This document shows, piece after piece, positions 31,944 to 58,880 of a DNA stretch of 60,000 bases (the stretch's first letter is position 1; each line of letters starts with the position of its first letter). A program made the translations under genes and the position numbers. This stretch comes from Hydractinia symbiolongicarpus (Eukaryota > Cnidaria > Hydrozoa > Anthoathecata > Hydractiniidae), in contig NC_079889.1 of NCBI RefSeq assembly GCF_029227915.1, positions 4,342,001 to 4,402,000 of the forward strand, in the 5' to 3' direction. The notes under the pieces are model-generated. The model made no database searches and was not told the origin of the DNA. It saw only the letters and a list, made by a program, of their open reading frames with translations.

Positions 31944-34302
31944 CTAAAAAATAAATTATCAGCCTAATCTGAAGACAAATGGAAAAACTGACAATTAGTG
32001 GCAGAAAAGGCAATAAATATAGAATTACGATTCTTTTTATTCCCTCCCCCTTTACACAATGTTGGAGAGTCATGGCAGCAAACTTCTGTCTTCAAAAAAC
32101 ATTACCTTGGGAGTGTGGGGGTGAAAGTGTGTGAGTAATTAGAATTTTAAAGTGTCCTAACACTTTCGGCAAAGATTGTAGCTAGCTATAGCTGAGCTTT
32201 GGAAAGTGAAATTTTAGCTATCATATATATTACCGTATTTCCATACAATAAATTTATACTTATCAATTCCGTTTTCCGTTATCATGCAGCACTGACATCA
32301 ACATATGAAATTGTAACTATAAATTTTCCTTGATATAAACAAAACGAATCGTTCGAGAAAACTCGCGCCGCGGCTGTGGTGTTCTACCATTATTCACTGG
32401 CCGAACGGCATATATTCTCTATATATAAATAATGCCAAGCTTCCAATTGTAGTATGTGCGGCCAGGGAATGAAAACAAACATGGTTTTTTCTGCTCATTT
32501 TTTTTTCAGCAAAAAAAATGTATACACAAGGCTAGAACATTTAAGGGAAATTTCTGTGCGTTTAGAGACTGAAACAAGTTTTGCGAAACGCGATCAGCAG
32601 ATTTTTAATGCAAAATGCGAAATTTTTTGTTTTTAAAATTTTTGAAGAAAAATGACCCTATTTTAGAGAACATAAAGTATATAATACAAAATTGGAAGGT
32701 TCGGGTAATTATAAGAGTGTTGTCTTGCAAAAGAAAAACATAAAATTTGTTGCGGAATTCATTTTCACGATTTTCGATAAAAAAATTCGTAGGCCATGTG
32801 CGCGTGAACTTAGAGTGAACTTAATTCCGTTAGTTACTTAGAAGTTAATCTATCTAATACATAGGGTCTAAAATTGCAAAAGTAAGCACCACAAGGGCTT
32901 TTAAAAGGATAATCATTCCCCCCCCCCCCCCCCCCCCGTGTGCAATTACTACTTTGGCGAAGATCAAACAAATAAAATGCATAAAATAAAAAAATCGACA
33001 GCCTCTATAAGAAACACTTTCAAAACACACTATGTTAAGAAACCTCGTCTGATTTATTGCGCAATGGAGCAATACTCAAATCCAGATACATTTTTCTGAT
33101 GCCCTCTACCACTCATTCACGCAGTCAAATATCAACATCTGTTTTCAATTGAAAGAAGATTTTATAGCCAATTTGAAATCAAAAGCATAAATGACCAATA
33201 AAAATACAACGCTTGCACATTCTAAGCAACATTTCCATCTAACTCCGGCAAACTTTTTTGATACAAAAATTCCTAGGAACGAGGGTGAGAATCTACCGCA
33301 TGCGATGATGAAACAAAACAACATACGACATATACACATATTTATATTTAAATATATACAATCTGTAGTTTGATTTTTAATATATTTTTATAGGTGAAAC
33401 TTATGTAAGAAAATTCAGTATTGCGTTAAATAACGTAAGAAACTAATTGTGTACTCGACAAGGAAGCAACCATGCCATGAGTACTAACGCTTAAAGAGAT
33501 GATAAAGGAATTGGGAAAAGGTTCTTTTGTAAGACAACACCTAACAAGTCGAACTCTTAAACTGTTACCAAAGATGCAGTAAAAATTGCAACGATTGATC
33601 AGAAGCTGAACTGAGGTTTCAGCACAAGTTTATCAGGCTTTCGTTAACCATTTCCGTGTTTCAAATATCGTCTAGGCACAAAAGGGAGATAATTTCCAAC
33701 ATGCAACAGTCTATGTTTAGCAAGATTTCATATTAACAAAAATAAGAACGCAAATACGGTACGAAAGAAGATAAATGTTCTAAAGAAAAAATAAAATATA
33801 GCCGTAGTGTGTGAAAATTTGGGTAGCGTGGGTGGATTTAAAATATAAAAGCATAAATAAAAAAATAGTAAAAAAATTAACAACAAATCTGAAAAAAGCA
33901 ACAACTTAAAGGCACATTTCGTTCGAATATCTTTCTTGTTATTTTGTGCCCAGTTAAAACAGCCTCGCATCTCGTTAATACAGTCTCGCGTCCAAGTTTT
34001 ATTTCTATACCTAATAACACGTGATAAAACTAAACAATGTCACAATTTGTAAATAGATGACTAAAAGTCACGCGTTTAAATAAACTTGATTTTTATACAG
34101 CTCTTACAAAAATAATAATTTATCTATTTGACGTTCTATATGAAGCTCGATTCAGTATTGGGATCGCATATGCTAATTAACATTCCTTGGAATAACCCGA
34201 GTTAGCGGTGATAAAAATGGCTTGCTTTTTGTCGTTGAACTTTTTCGCTTGCGACTTCAAGCGACCAAGATGTTAAGATTAAACACACTCGATCAAACTT
34301 TG
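31944..34302. other. Intergenic DNA downstream of the guanylate cyclase
   Basis: It contains a homopolymer of 20 C at 32,918-32,937 and a minus-strand AATAAA at 33,998-34,003, about 300 bases beyond the guanylate cyclase stop, which could be its polyadenylation signal. No further gene recognised. Confidence 0.45.
33998..34003 (-). promoter_or_regulatory. Candidate polyadenylation signal of the guanylate cyclase
   Basis: An AATAAA on the gene's strand about 300 bases after the stop codon. In DNA this AT-rich the hexamer is common by chance. Confidence 0.25.
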
Positions 34303-49464
<15,162 letters not shown>

Positions 49465-49689
49465 GTTAGTAGTTGTTTCTGAGTCTTGATTGTGCTTTTC
49501 TTTGCGTAGTTTTTCTCTGTTTACTTTTGTTTTTGTGAGTTTTTCTTTTTCGCTTTGTGGTTAGTATGTAATGCACTTGTTTACTCGTTTTGTCCGCTTC
49601 ATATATATTTTATGTGTGTTTTCTGTGAGAACAAAATGAAATGTTAATGCACAGAAAAAAAAAGTTAAAAAATACAGACAGTACAGGAA

Positions 49690-49988
49690 AAGAAGAAGAA
49701 GAAGAAGAAGAAGAAGAAGAAGAAGAAGAAGAAGAAGAAGAAGAAGAAGAAGAAGAAGAAGAAGAAGAAGAAGAAGAAGAAGAAGAAGAAGAAGAAGAAG
49801 AAGAAGAAGAAGAAGAAGAAGAAGAAGAAGAAGAAGAAGAAGAAGAAGAAGAAGAAGAAGAAGAAGAAGAAGAAGAAGAAGAAGAAGAAGAAGAAGAAGA
49901 AGAAGAAGAAGAAGAAGAAGAAGAAGAAGAAGAAGAAGAAGAAGAAGAAGAAGAAGAAGAAGAAGAAGAAGAAGAAGAAGAAGAAGAA
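49690..49988 (+). repeat. Perfect (GAA)n microsatellite, 299 bp
   Basis: About 100 uninterrupted AAG/GAA units. It lies 225 bp upstream of the guanylate cyclase start codon, so on the gene's strand it is (TTC)n in the promoter or 5' UTR. Poly-Glu, poly-Leu and poly-Phe open frames across it are artefacts. Confidence 0.98.
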
Positions 49989-51145
49989 TATTTTCATTCA
50001 AAAGGTTTACTCACTAATTGCAGATTATCGCTCAACAAAATAAAAATATGAAAATTTAAAGAAATTTTATTTGAAACATAAGACACAGAAACATTTTAAA
50101 ATTCAAAATAAAAATAAATAATCTTATTATGTTTTTATTGATTTATTTACAAATCCTGCGAAAACAATTCAACAAACATACAAACAAATCGGTATTTTTC
50201 AAAAACAGACATTTCAAGAAATGATCGAATATTGTTCTTCATCGCAGAGGATATTTAATTTAAGATTGAAAAACTTGCGGGCTTAGGACACATTTTTAAG
50301 AGAAACTTGACGAAGGGTCTCGCTTTAAATATTCCTTAAATTCCACTACAATTTTAGTTACAATAGGTTTGTTAACTAAAATAGGTCTTGAAAAAAAAAG
50401 GTCTCTAAATAGGCATCAGGTTGTAACAACGAAAGGTTCAGAGAGAGATTGTCTTCTCTGACAAAATAATTTTTAAAACAAAAAGGTTTCATATCACATA
50501 AACTGAATTGTTTTCAGATTATTCAAACAGTCCATTTTGCAAAACTCTTTACCAGTCCAAATTAAGAAAGAACTTGATCGCCATCCCAACATCAAAAAGG
50601 AAAAAAACCCTATTGGTTGGTTTCTCAAGAACTAATGTTTTATCAGTAACTATGCAACTTCAGCGTACTGTAAAATCTTAACTCGTTCTATTCTTTTTTA
50701 CAATGGGACAGCCTCTTCATATGGTTTTATTATAATTAATTAAAAAAAACTCTTTTCGTAAGCAACCTCGATCCCAGGGCTCTTTGTCTCTTTTTTATCT
50801 CCCGTCCCCACATCATAAAGAGAAAAAAAACTTAGGATTGAGGTACGTTCGTAAAAGTTTTTGATGCATCTTTTTGCATCATAGTGCAATATGTTGCGTG
50901 GCAACAGGTAATTGTCTTACTTGGTACCATTTTGAAATTAAGGACGCAAATTAAGGACCTTTGAAATGTGACAATCTTGTCATCAAAGCAGAACGTTACC
51001 AACCTTAGTAATCCCAATTCATGTACTCACCATGAAAGGGAAAGAGGTGGGGCTCTATCGGTGAATCTGCTTCGTTTGATAAGACCAAACCGAAAAAAGA
51101 CAGTGCAATACGAGGAAATAAAACGTTCAATAACGACCCAAAATG

Positions 51146-51179
<34 letters not shown>

Positions 51180-51790
51180 CCAATCAAATAAATAAACAAC
51201 ACAAACAAACAAAGTTACTTACACGTTTCAAATAGTTAAAAAAATAGTTCTGGAGTGATAAAGTAAAATCTTGCGCAGTGAAATCAGAAGAGCAAATTTG
51301 AAATAGATTTATCGAAATCAATTATGCATGTATGTACATATAGTTTAAAAAACAATCCGAATTCAGCCAATAAAATCATGAACCAAATGTTACGCAATGT
51401 ATTCCCGATTTGAATTTATAGTGAAGATAAACTAAAAAGGAACCGACAAATAGAAAAATAAATATTTCATTTATTTGAAATATAAGTACATCACCACAGC
51501 TAACGAAGCTCTAGATGTGTACAACTGCAATGGCGGAAGCCCGTTTTTGTTGGTCGCAAAGCATAATCCGCATATAGCATATAAGATTGTACAATTTTCG
51601 TTCAGCCGTTCGCGTATATACTTAGTACGTATATAGGATACATACATATGATGTGCTTACGTGTGCGTGCATACATATGATATGCTTACGTATGCGTGCA
51701 TAGATATGTAACTCGCATATAGCATGCCAGTTATTATACTTGTCGCTCCCTTCTTCAAAAACGTAGTTAAATGTAGTTAATGGAAAAATG
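49989..51790. other. Intergenic, with tetranucleotide repeat
   Basis: The only structures seen are an AATC-type tetranucleotide run at about 51,144-51,188 and a two-copy tandem of about 28 bp at 51,645-51,703 (unit like ACATATGATGTGCTTACGTG). No gene recognised. Confidence 0.6.
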
Positions 51791-51862
51791 CCCATTCTCG
51801 ACCCCAGATCTCTTTGAGATACTTGATGTTTTAATCTTAAAGAGCTCTGGGGACGAGAATGG
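51791..51862. mobile_element. Small hairpin MITE, CTGGGGACGAG family
   Basis: Left arm 51,792-51,815 (CCATTCTCGACCCCAGATCT) pairs with right arm 51,839-51,862 with two mismatches in 24 bp, and pairing continues imperfectly inward. A related hairpin is at 53,437-53,536. Confidence 0.7.
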
Positions 51863-52521
51863 AAAGACGCCTTTACATAAAAGCCTTTACAAAAATATAA
51901 ATAATTTAATTACCGAAATTACTTCACAGCAATCGCGGTAATTCAGCAACGTAAACCGTCATCCGTCATATTAATATGTGAGTGAGCACTTGCTTGCACA
52001 CAAGCCCCTCCCCGTGATCGGTCATTCGCTTCAAACGGACAAAAACCGACATTAACAGCTACATTGTACCTGCAACTACCATATCATTTCGTTATTAGGA
52101 AACAGTCTCCTCAATTATTGTCATATTGTCGTGAAATACGGCAAAAAAATCGTATGCAAACTCTTTCCAGAAAAAAAAGAATAAAAAAGCGTTCCAGCTA
52201 AAACGAAATTATTTTTTCCTTCGGTAAACATGTATCATGAAACGAAAAACAGCTTTTTAGGATGAAGCAGCTGTTACACATGTTTTACTTCGACGCACGA
52301 AACACAGCTTCTAGACGAGTAACAAAAGTTTTTTTTTGTAAGAAATTAGTTCTTTTATAAAGAACTTATTTCTTGCCCTGTCTAAACTTTATAGTCGTTA
52401 ACAACTAGGAATATTCTTTTTGATATTAAGCTCATGGTGATCACTCCGCTGTAAATCTTCCTATATATAACTGGAGTAAATGAGGCAAAAATCTTGCTGT
52501 CTCCCTTACCTTCGCTCTTCC

Positions 52522-52884
52522 ATAAAGTTTGATTCCCACCGAAGGCGATGAGCTTGTCGCTTTCAAGAGATCAAAGGTCACCGCTTTTTTGGTTGTTTTG
52601 GCTTTAAAGTGTTACAAATAACTTAAACTTGGAGGTAAACTCAATTTCTGTAGTAAAAAGGTAAACTTCTGGCAAATATTTTTTTTCTATTTTCCAATAA
52701 CATCAAAGTGATAAATCAAGTTGCTGATTATTTCTCATGTCAAAATGGATTCAATCACGTAAAGGCGACAAGAAGTATCTTTTGGTGAGAACTGCTAAGC
52801 AATGAACTAAGGCGACCAGAAAAGCGGTGACCTTTGATCTGTTGAAGACAGTGAGTCCATCGCCTTCAGTGGAAATCAGGCTTA
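52522..52884. mobile_element. 0.36-kb MITE with ~70-bp terminal inverted repeats
   Basis: The left arm from 52,522 and the right arm ending at 52,884 are inverted copies sharing GAAGGCGATG and a perfect 20-bp core, GATCAAAGGTCACCGCTTTT. The arms are roughly 80% identical over about 70 bp. The interior is AT-rich and non-coding. Confidence 0.8.
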
Positions 52885-53436
52885 ATAGGTGCATTGTGAA
52901 GTTAAAAAATGTCTTGGTGTAAATAAGGTTTAGTTGTTTTACAAGTCAGCCTTGACTTGTAAAACTTCTGTTAGCATGTTCTTAAATTTTAGCCAAAATG
53001 AAGTCTTCGCTTGCTTATCCTTACAGTTTGCAAGAACTTATTTTTTATATTTGAGAGTTCATGTTTTCAGGGGTGAGCCTATTTGGCTCTAACATCTGCA
53101 CGGCAGTCAAATATATGCCATAGCTCGTCGAAGAGAAGTTATTTTCCAGCAGATTTCTTCGCATGAAAACATTGTTAACACTATGTTCAAGTGTAGTTGG
53201 ATACCTTCTGATTCATCTATATTCATTTAAAGACCTAACGATTTCTTTATATTTGGAAAAATAAAAAAAAAGTAAAAAACTTCACATCGTATCTGAATCT
53301 TTTTGTGTTTCAAGAAGATGCTGGAGCCAAAACAGCTTACAATCGCAGTATAAACATAGAAACCGTCTAACGCTTTCACTTAGACTGAAAACATGTCTAC
53401 ATTCTGATTGCTTTTTATGACTAGATATACTCATAA

Positions 53437-53536
53437 ACCTATTCTAGTCCCCTAGGCTGTTTGAGATTAAAACCTCGAAAATAGTACTTTCGGGATATGC
53501 ATTAAAAAGCTCTGGGGTCGAGAATGTTATAAACCG
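53437..53536. mobile_element. Second hairpin of the CTGGGGACGAG family
   Basis: The left end CTATTCTAGTCCCCTAGGCT and the inverse of the right end AAAAGCTCTGGGGTCGAGAA resemble each other and the arms of the element at 51,791. More diverged than that copy. Confidence 0.55.
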
Positions 53537-56500
53537 GATTTACTAAATACACGTATAGTTTCTAAATCACATTAAAATATACTTTTTAAATCTAAAACTA
53601 ACAAAAATACTTACTGTAAAATATTGAAAATTATAAAAAAAAAAGAAAAGTTCTGAAAGTATAAAACAACACTAATCCGTATATGTGGACGAATTCTTTT
53701 TTCCAAATAAGTGCGATTGGTATACCATCCTTACATTTTATCATTCTCCGACAGACAATAACCAATACTAAAGTATTTAAAATATATATAAAGTCGCTGG
53801 ATCACAGATATCAATATTTTCAATATATTTCACTACAAAAATGGCTGCAAGACAAGTTGAAGTTTAACATTCCTTTTTGTATGTGAACTGTGTTGTTTTT
53901 GAATCTCTGTTGAATAATTTTTTGTTGATTCTGTATATTTTTGGGGGCGTGAAATTTAGCTCGAGCAAGTGCTACCTTGCCACCTCTCTTGTGGGTTTTC
54001 ACACGTAAAAAGCAAAAATTTCAATTTCGTCAGCAAACCTTTTATATATTGATTGTATAGTGTATATATTGAAGTCTAAGTTTGAAGTTGTACATTCTAC
54101 ATCTGTATATATTTATATAATCTAAAAACTGTCGAAATGAATTATTTATATCCAGTTTGGTATAGACAAACTTGTTTCCAGGCTGATTTAGTCACATGCT
54201 CGATTTTTTAGGAAAAAAAACAAACAAACAAACAAACAATCAAAAATAACAAAACAACAAAAAAAACCCAAAACAACAAACAGGAAATGAAAAAATAAAT
54301 GAATTTTAATTTTTCCGTGTATCAAGAAATGGTATTAATCTTTTTCATTTATGTTGATATATGTATCACCCTTTATTTCTGTATAAATTGATTCCAACTT
54401 ATCCCAGCTGTTTTTTTTTTGTAAAAAACCTCCTAAGAAGCCCTGGGGACGAGGTTAAATTTGCTCGTGCAAAATCGATTTTGATGAAATTGCTTTTAAG
54501 GCTGGACACTTGTTAACTAAAAAATATTGCATATTATTGTTAAGGACTACGAAACAACTGTTTAAGTTACAATTTAATAGCTTACACGAATTTTATTGAG
54601 GGTTTAGCGTAATAATTGAAACAGGCATGAAAAGCACTGCCTTTGTAAAACAAGCTCGTTTCCAGGACTTCTAAAATAATTTGTCATGAGGGATTGGGAC
54701 GAGAGGGTTTTAATCCATGCAGTTCAAATGGATTGATTGCTCAATTCTTGTTAACTTGTACTTTTGTTTACTCAAAAATTACTTTACAGACAGAATCGTC
54801 GTCACTAGTATTCTAATACATAATTCGTCAGACAAAGTTCTCGTCGGACAAATGTTTCGTTAAAGACAAAATTTCCGTCGCCCTCAAAAAACTTCATTTT
54901 ATTTTCCAACATTATTTTGTCCGATAGGGTATGTACAAGAGAGAAAAAGAAAGTGGTTTCCAGATTATTTTACAATTCAAATAAAGCCAACAGCGATATA
55001 ACGCGTCTTTAGTTATTGCAGTTACCAAGTTATATATCGCCCTGCTAATACATTCCGATGTAAAAAAATAGTTTTCTTGTAGTTGCAAGACTTTGGTTTT
55101 ACTCACTAATTTGTTTTGTTATTCGTAAAGAATCGACATTAAACTAAATGTAATAGCTTAAAAAGAATGGGATTAATTCATTATGTTTGTCAAGAATCAA
55201 ACGAAAACTTGAACGCAACATCAAACTTCTAAATCAACCCTAGAGAAATCTGTCTAAAAATAAAAATATTGCATACAACAAGCAACAACAACAACAATAT
55301 ACAACAACAATAATAACAACAACAGCAATAATAATACTAACAACAACAATAATAATAACAACAACAACAACAAGAACAACTCGTACTACTGCGACAACGA
55401 CAACAACAATAACAATAACAGCAACAATAACGATTAATGCTTGGAACTGGTGCAAATAATAGAAGAATGAGTAATACCACAAAACTTTACGAGTCCATGA
55501 AGCTGAAAAAACACATGACAAATTAAACTTACGCCAAGTAAAAACCATGAGTAGAAACATACCATGCTTATACAATGCATCAAACTCTCACCGTTTGGAG
55601 CGGAAATTGTTATCATAAGTAAACTGGTATCATACTGGGAGTTAAACTAAGCATCTAATATTTTTCATCGTCGTTTATTATTAGTTGTCAAAGAAAAACT
55701 ACTGGAACAATGGAACAGTTTAACTTAGTTTTGTCAGGAATTCAAATACCCAATTTGAAAATTTTAATATCGTTAACTAAAGTGATTCATTTCTAAGCTT
55801 GTTATGTGTTAGAAAGAAACAGTCCTCATCAAGTAAAGCTTAATCAATTAGTTTGGGGATAACTAATTATATTTTATTTCATTGTTTTTGTTTATAATTA
55901 CTAAACTCCGCTTAAGAGAGTTTACAGATATAGGTATTTTCATGCACATTCCAGGGTTGACGTTGGAGGAGGGCTATGTCAATCCCTTTTTTCCCAGATG
56001 TTTTAAATTTGCTCTTAGGTAGCTTCAAGAAAACAATTTTTTCCATTCTTTGAATAGCATTTTAGCCAATCTAGAGGGCTCTATTTGTCTTTTATTTGCA
56101 AGATCAATTTGTCAGCCCTGCAGTCATGACTAATTGGCGGTCACTAAGGAGACATTTTTCCATTAAAAAAAATCATACTAAATTTTTGTACACAAATTTT
56201 AGATAACTACCAACGAAGAAACAATTAACACATCCCCCAACAAAATCAAAAATAACTGGGCATGCTGACATCAGCAAAATTAAGCATTAAGAGTTTAAAT
56301 CCATTAATTAGTTTTTGTAATTGATTTGGAATTTAACTCACTTTTGCAAGATATAATGTCTTGTAGATTAGGTGTGATAACTACAAACTCAAACATCAAC
56401 ACTACACATAATATCAACGTCTTTAAGCATGAATTGAAAATGGTTTTATACAGCAGGTCAAGCTCGACCTCAGCACCTTTTACTGCGGTGGCTATTTCAC

Positions 56501-56943
56501 TAAAACTATCAAAAAGTGCAGCGCTGTTGAGAAGTAAATAGTCCTAGGGACGAGGTTGACAGCAGACGTTCTGACGCAATTATCTCCAGAAAGTGGACAC
56601 ACTATAAGGCTGTTATCTCCATAAAATATAAAAAACTACAAAATACACAATTTTGTCCAATTAAGGCTAAAACGACAATCACTCACAAAATATATTAAAA
56701 GCCAAGTTAAAAAATTTCAAAATGCGTTCCCACAAGTAGGCCATATTTTTTCACACAATTTAAACTTGTCAACTTTAATTTTCAAATGTTTATGTTTTTA
56801 GATGTTATTTGGTTAGATCCCGTATCTTAAAATGTGCTTATTGTTGCTGACGTCAGCATGGCCATTTCTTGCAAATTTTGGAGCCTCTGTTGATCCTGAC
56901 ATGGATTATTCCATAAAACAGACGTATTTGAAAGTGCAACTAA
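53537..56943. other. Intergenic DNA with microsatellites and element ends
   Basis: It contains an AAAC-type run at about 54,215-54,285, a CAA/TAA-rich tract at 55,275-55,436, and solitary CTGGGGACGAG-like ends near 54,441, 54,700 and 56,542. No gene recognised; long hydrophobic open frames over the CAA tract are artefacts. Confidence 0.6.
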
Positions 56944-57038
56944 CGCGAATTCTCCACACCCTGTCTTACCTATAGACAGCCTACTGGCAGTCTGTCTGTC
57001 TAGCGTATAGACAGCCTACTGGCTGTGGAGAATTCGCG
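56944..57038. repeat. Hairpin with perfect 15-bp arms and internal direct repeat
   Basis: Arms CGCGAATTCTCCACA (56,944-56,958) and its exact inverse (57,024-57,038) flank two perfect direct copies of TATAGACAGCCTACTGGC (56,971-56,988 and 57,006-57,023). Confidence 0.9.
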
Positions 57039-58604
57039 AGTTGATGCTGTAACTTCGTAACATAGCCAAAAAGTGCAATTGTCTCAATATGTTCGTGAGG
57101 GATCGTACAAAAAAAATAAAATCCTTTGAGGAAACACAATCAGTTCTAAAGATTAAAAATTTTTTGAACCTTATTCAAGCTTTACAGATAGATTTCGCTC
57201 CGGCTTTGGAGACGTTCCGACCTGTCTTGTTTACATTAAAGAGAGAAGAATAAGACAGAAGCACGTAACAAAATTATTTTTTGTACCTAGTTAAATAACG
57301 TTCACACGAATAAGATGCAAAGTCTGGGTCAAATCATTACAAAAACTGAAACAATTTCCCGAACATGCCTTTGTCTAAAAATGTTATACGCAAAAAGTTG
57401 AACTCTTATTGACAGACTAGCCTCTATATAGAAAGAGGAAAAGAGCCCTGGGGACGTGGTTGACATTAGCCTAAAGTAAGCAATAACCAACAGTTGAGCC
57501 TGGGAACGAGAGAAACGTGAGAAACGTTGAGCTTCAGTCAAAATTTTGAGTTGCTTATAAAAAAAGAGCTTGTATCTTTTTTTGAAAAAAAAAGAACATT
57601 TTGGTTGATATACCAAAAAGAAAGTTAACCACGTGTAGCTGATAGTACATAAACAAAAAAATTCACACTCAAACCTTCCATCGTTGCCATATTCTATCTT
57701 CAACCAGCTTTGTTATCAAAAAAATAAACTTAGAGATTTTTTTATTTATTTTCATCTAACTATGTTATTATTTAATCTTATAGGAAAAGAACAAATATTC
57801 TATTATTCGGCCCCTTTCACAGCTATGTAAAGCATAATTTCATAACCGACGTTAAAATATTTGTTAAACACATAATCACGAACCATGGTGGATATTTGTT
57901 TGTGTCTGTTAAGTGATCAATTGCCGTCACATTACTGTTAAGCAAAACGTTTCTAGACTTTGTTCCCGGGAACTATTTTCTCATTTTTTGATATAGGGTC
58001 ATCTGCGCAACAACAAAAGTTTTAGGCTGGAGGCTGCGTACCAATATTTTTTAATAGGCCTCTAAATTTTAGACATACTTATTTCTACACGTATAAATGT
58101 AAAATGTTTAAGTAAGGAACTTTTTTCACACATGCCTCCCTACCATCAATCATTGGCGTTCGAATTGTAATCAGGTATTACTATCTGATATAACAAGGGG
58201 CGAATATCGAGTAGGTTGGATCTTGCTAAATCGAAATAGCTACTACCTAAAAATTCACCATTTTAACGGAACTGACATTATTTTAGATGATGAGTAAAAT
58301 GCGAAAAATTAAAAAATTATTGTTAGTTAAGAAACCTTTTCTAGTAAAATGAATTCAGAATTTAAGACACTTTTAATAGTTGACTTTATGCTTGGTTTTG
58401 TAAGCAAGCCAAATAAGAGCTTCTGAAATTGATATTGTGAAGAAAGTCCTTGTGGAAAGACCGTCGTTTAACCTGCTGACAGATTCTCTAATTTTAAGCT
58501 CAGCATCTTTCTTACTTTCTTTTTCAGCAAAACTTAGGTCGATTTATTGCTTAAGATGTTGATAAAAAGTAGTTCAAATCCTTTAACCTAACTAAGTATT
58601 TTTA
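57039..58604. other. Intergenic, no gene recognised
   Basis: It contains two further ends of the CTGGGGACGAG family (about 57,443 and 57,493). A 124-codon minus-strand frame at 57,329-57,703 has no motif and is probably chance. Confidence 0.5.
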
Positions 58605-58880
58605 AGTTAAGAGTTCGCTCACAGTGCGGGAGGTCTTGGGTTCAAACCCCGGCCAAGTCATGCCAGAGACTATAAAAGTGTGAATCTTTCCTTTCTGCTT
58701 AGCGCTCAGCATGAGAATAGAATTGTTATCTTAGGCGGTTGTCTAGTTGAGCGATTACTGTGCTTGCACGACTTTTGTAGCTCAATGGGAGCTTTAAATG
58801 CACTAGAACCCCCTTCGCAGGACCCTCGTTAATAGCAGTACCAATAGGAACTGAAGACGCTATCCTGGTTAAATAGTTTC
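58605..58880 (+). mobile_element. tRNA-derived SINE copy 2
   Basis: The 5' part has a tRNA-like GAGTTCGCTC and a good B-box, GGGTTCAAACCCCGG (58,638-58,652). The body and 3' part (CCTTTCTGCTTAGCGCTCAG, then CAGTACCAATAGGAACTGAA) match the copy at 4,241-4,530 in the same order. Its A-box is less clear than in copy 1. Confidence 0.7.

Noticed and set aside
49561-50051. Long open frames of poly-Glu, poly-Leu and poly-Phe
   Set aside because: They are translations of the GAA microsatellite in different frames, without supporting flanking coding sequence.
55240-55575. 111-codon minus-strand frame with a Val/Ile-rich stretch resembling a membrane protein
   Set aside because: The hydrophobic run is the complement of a CAA/TAA-rich simple-sequence tract.
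57329-57703. 124-codon minus-strand frame
   Set aside because: No family resemblance, and it spans ends of the CTGGGGACGAG repeat family and poly-A/T runs, so it is most likely chance.
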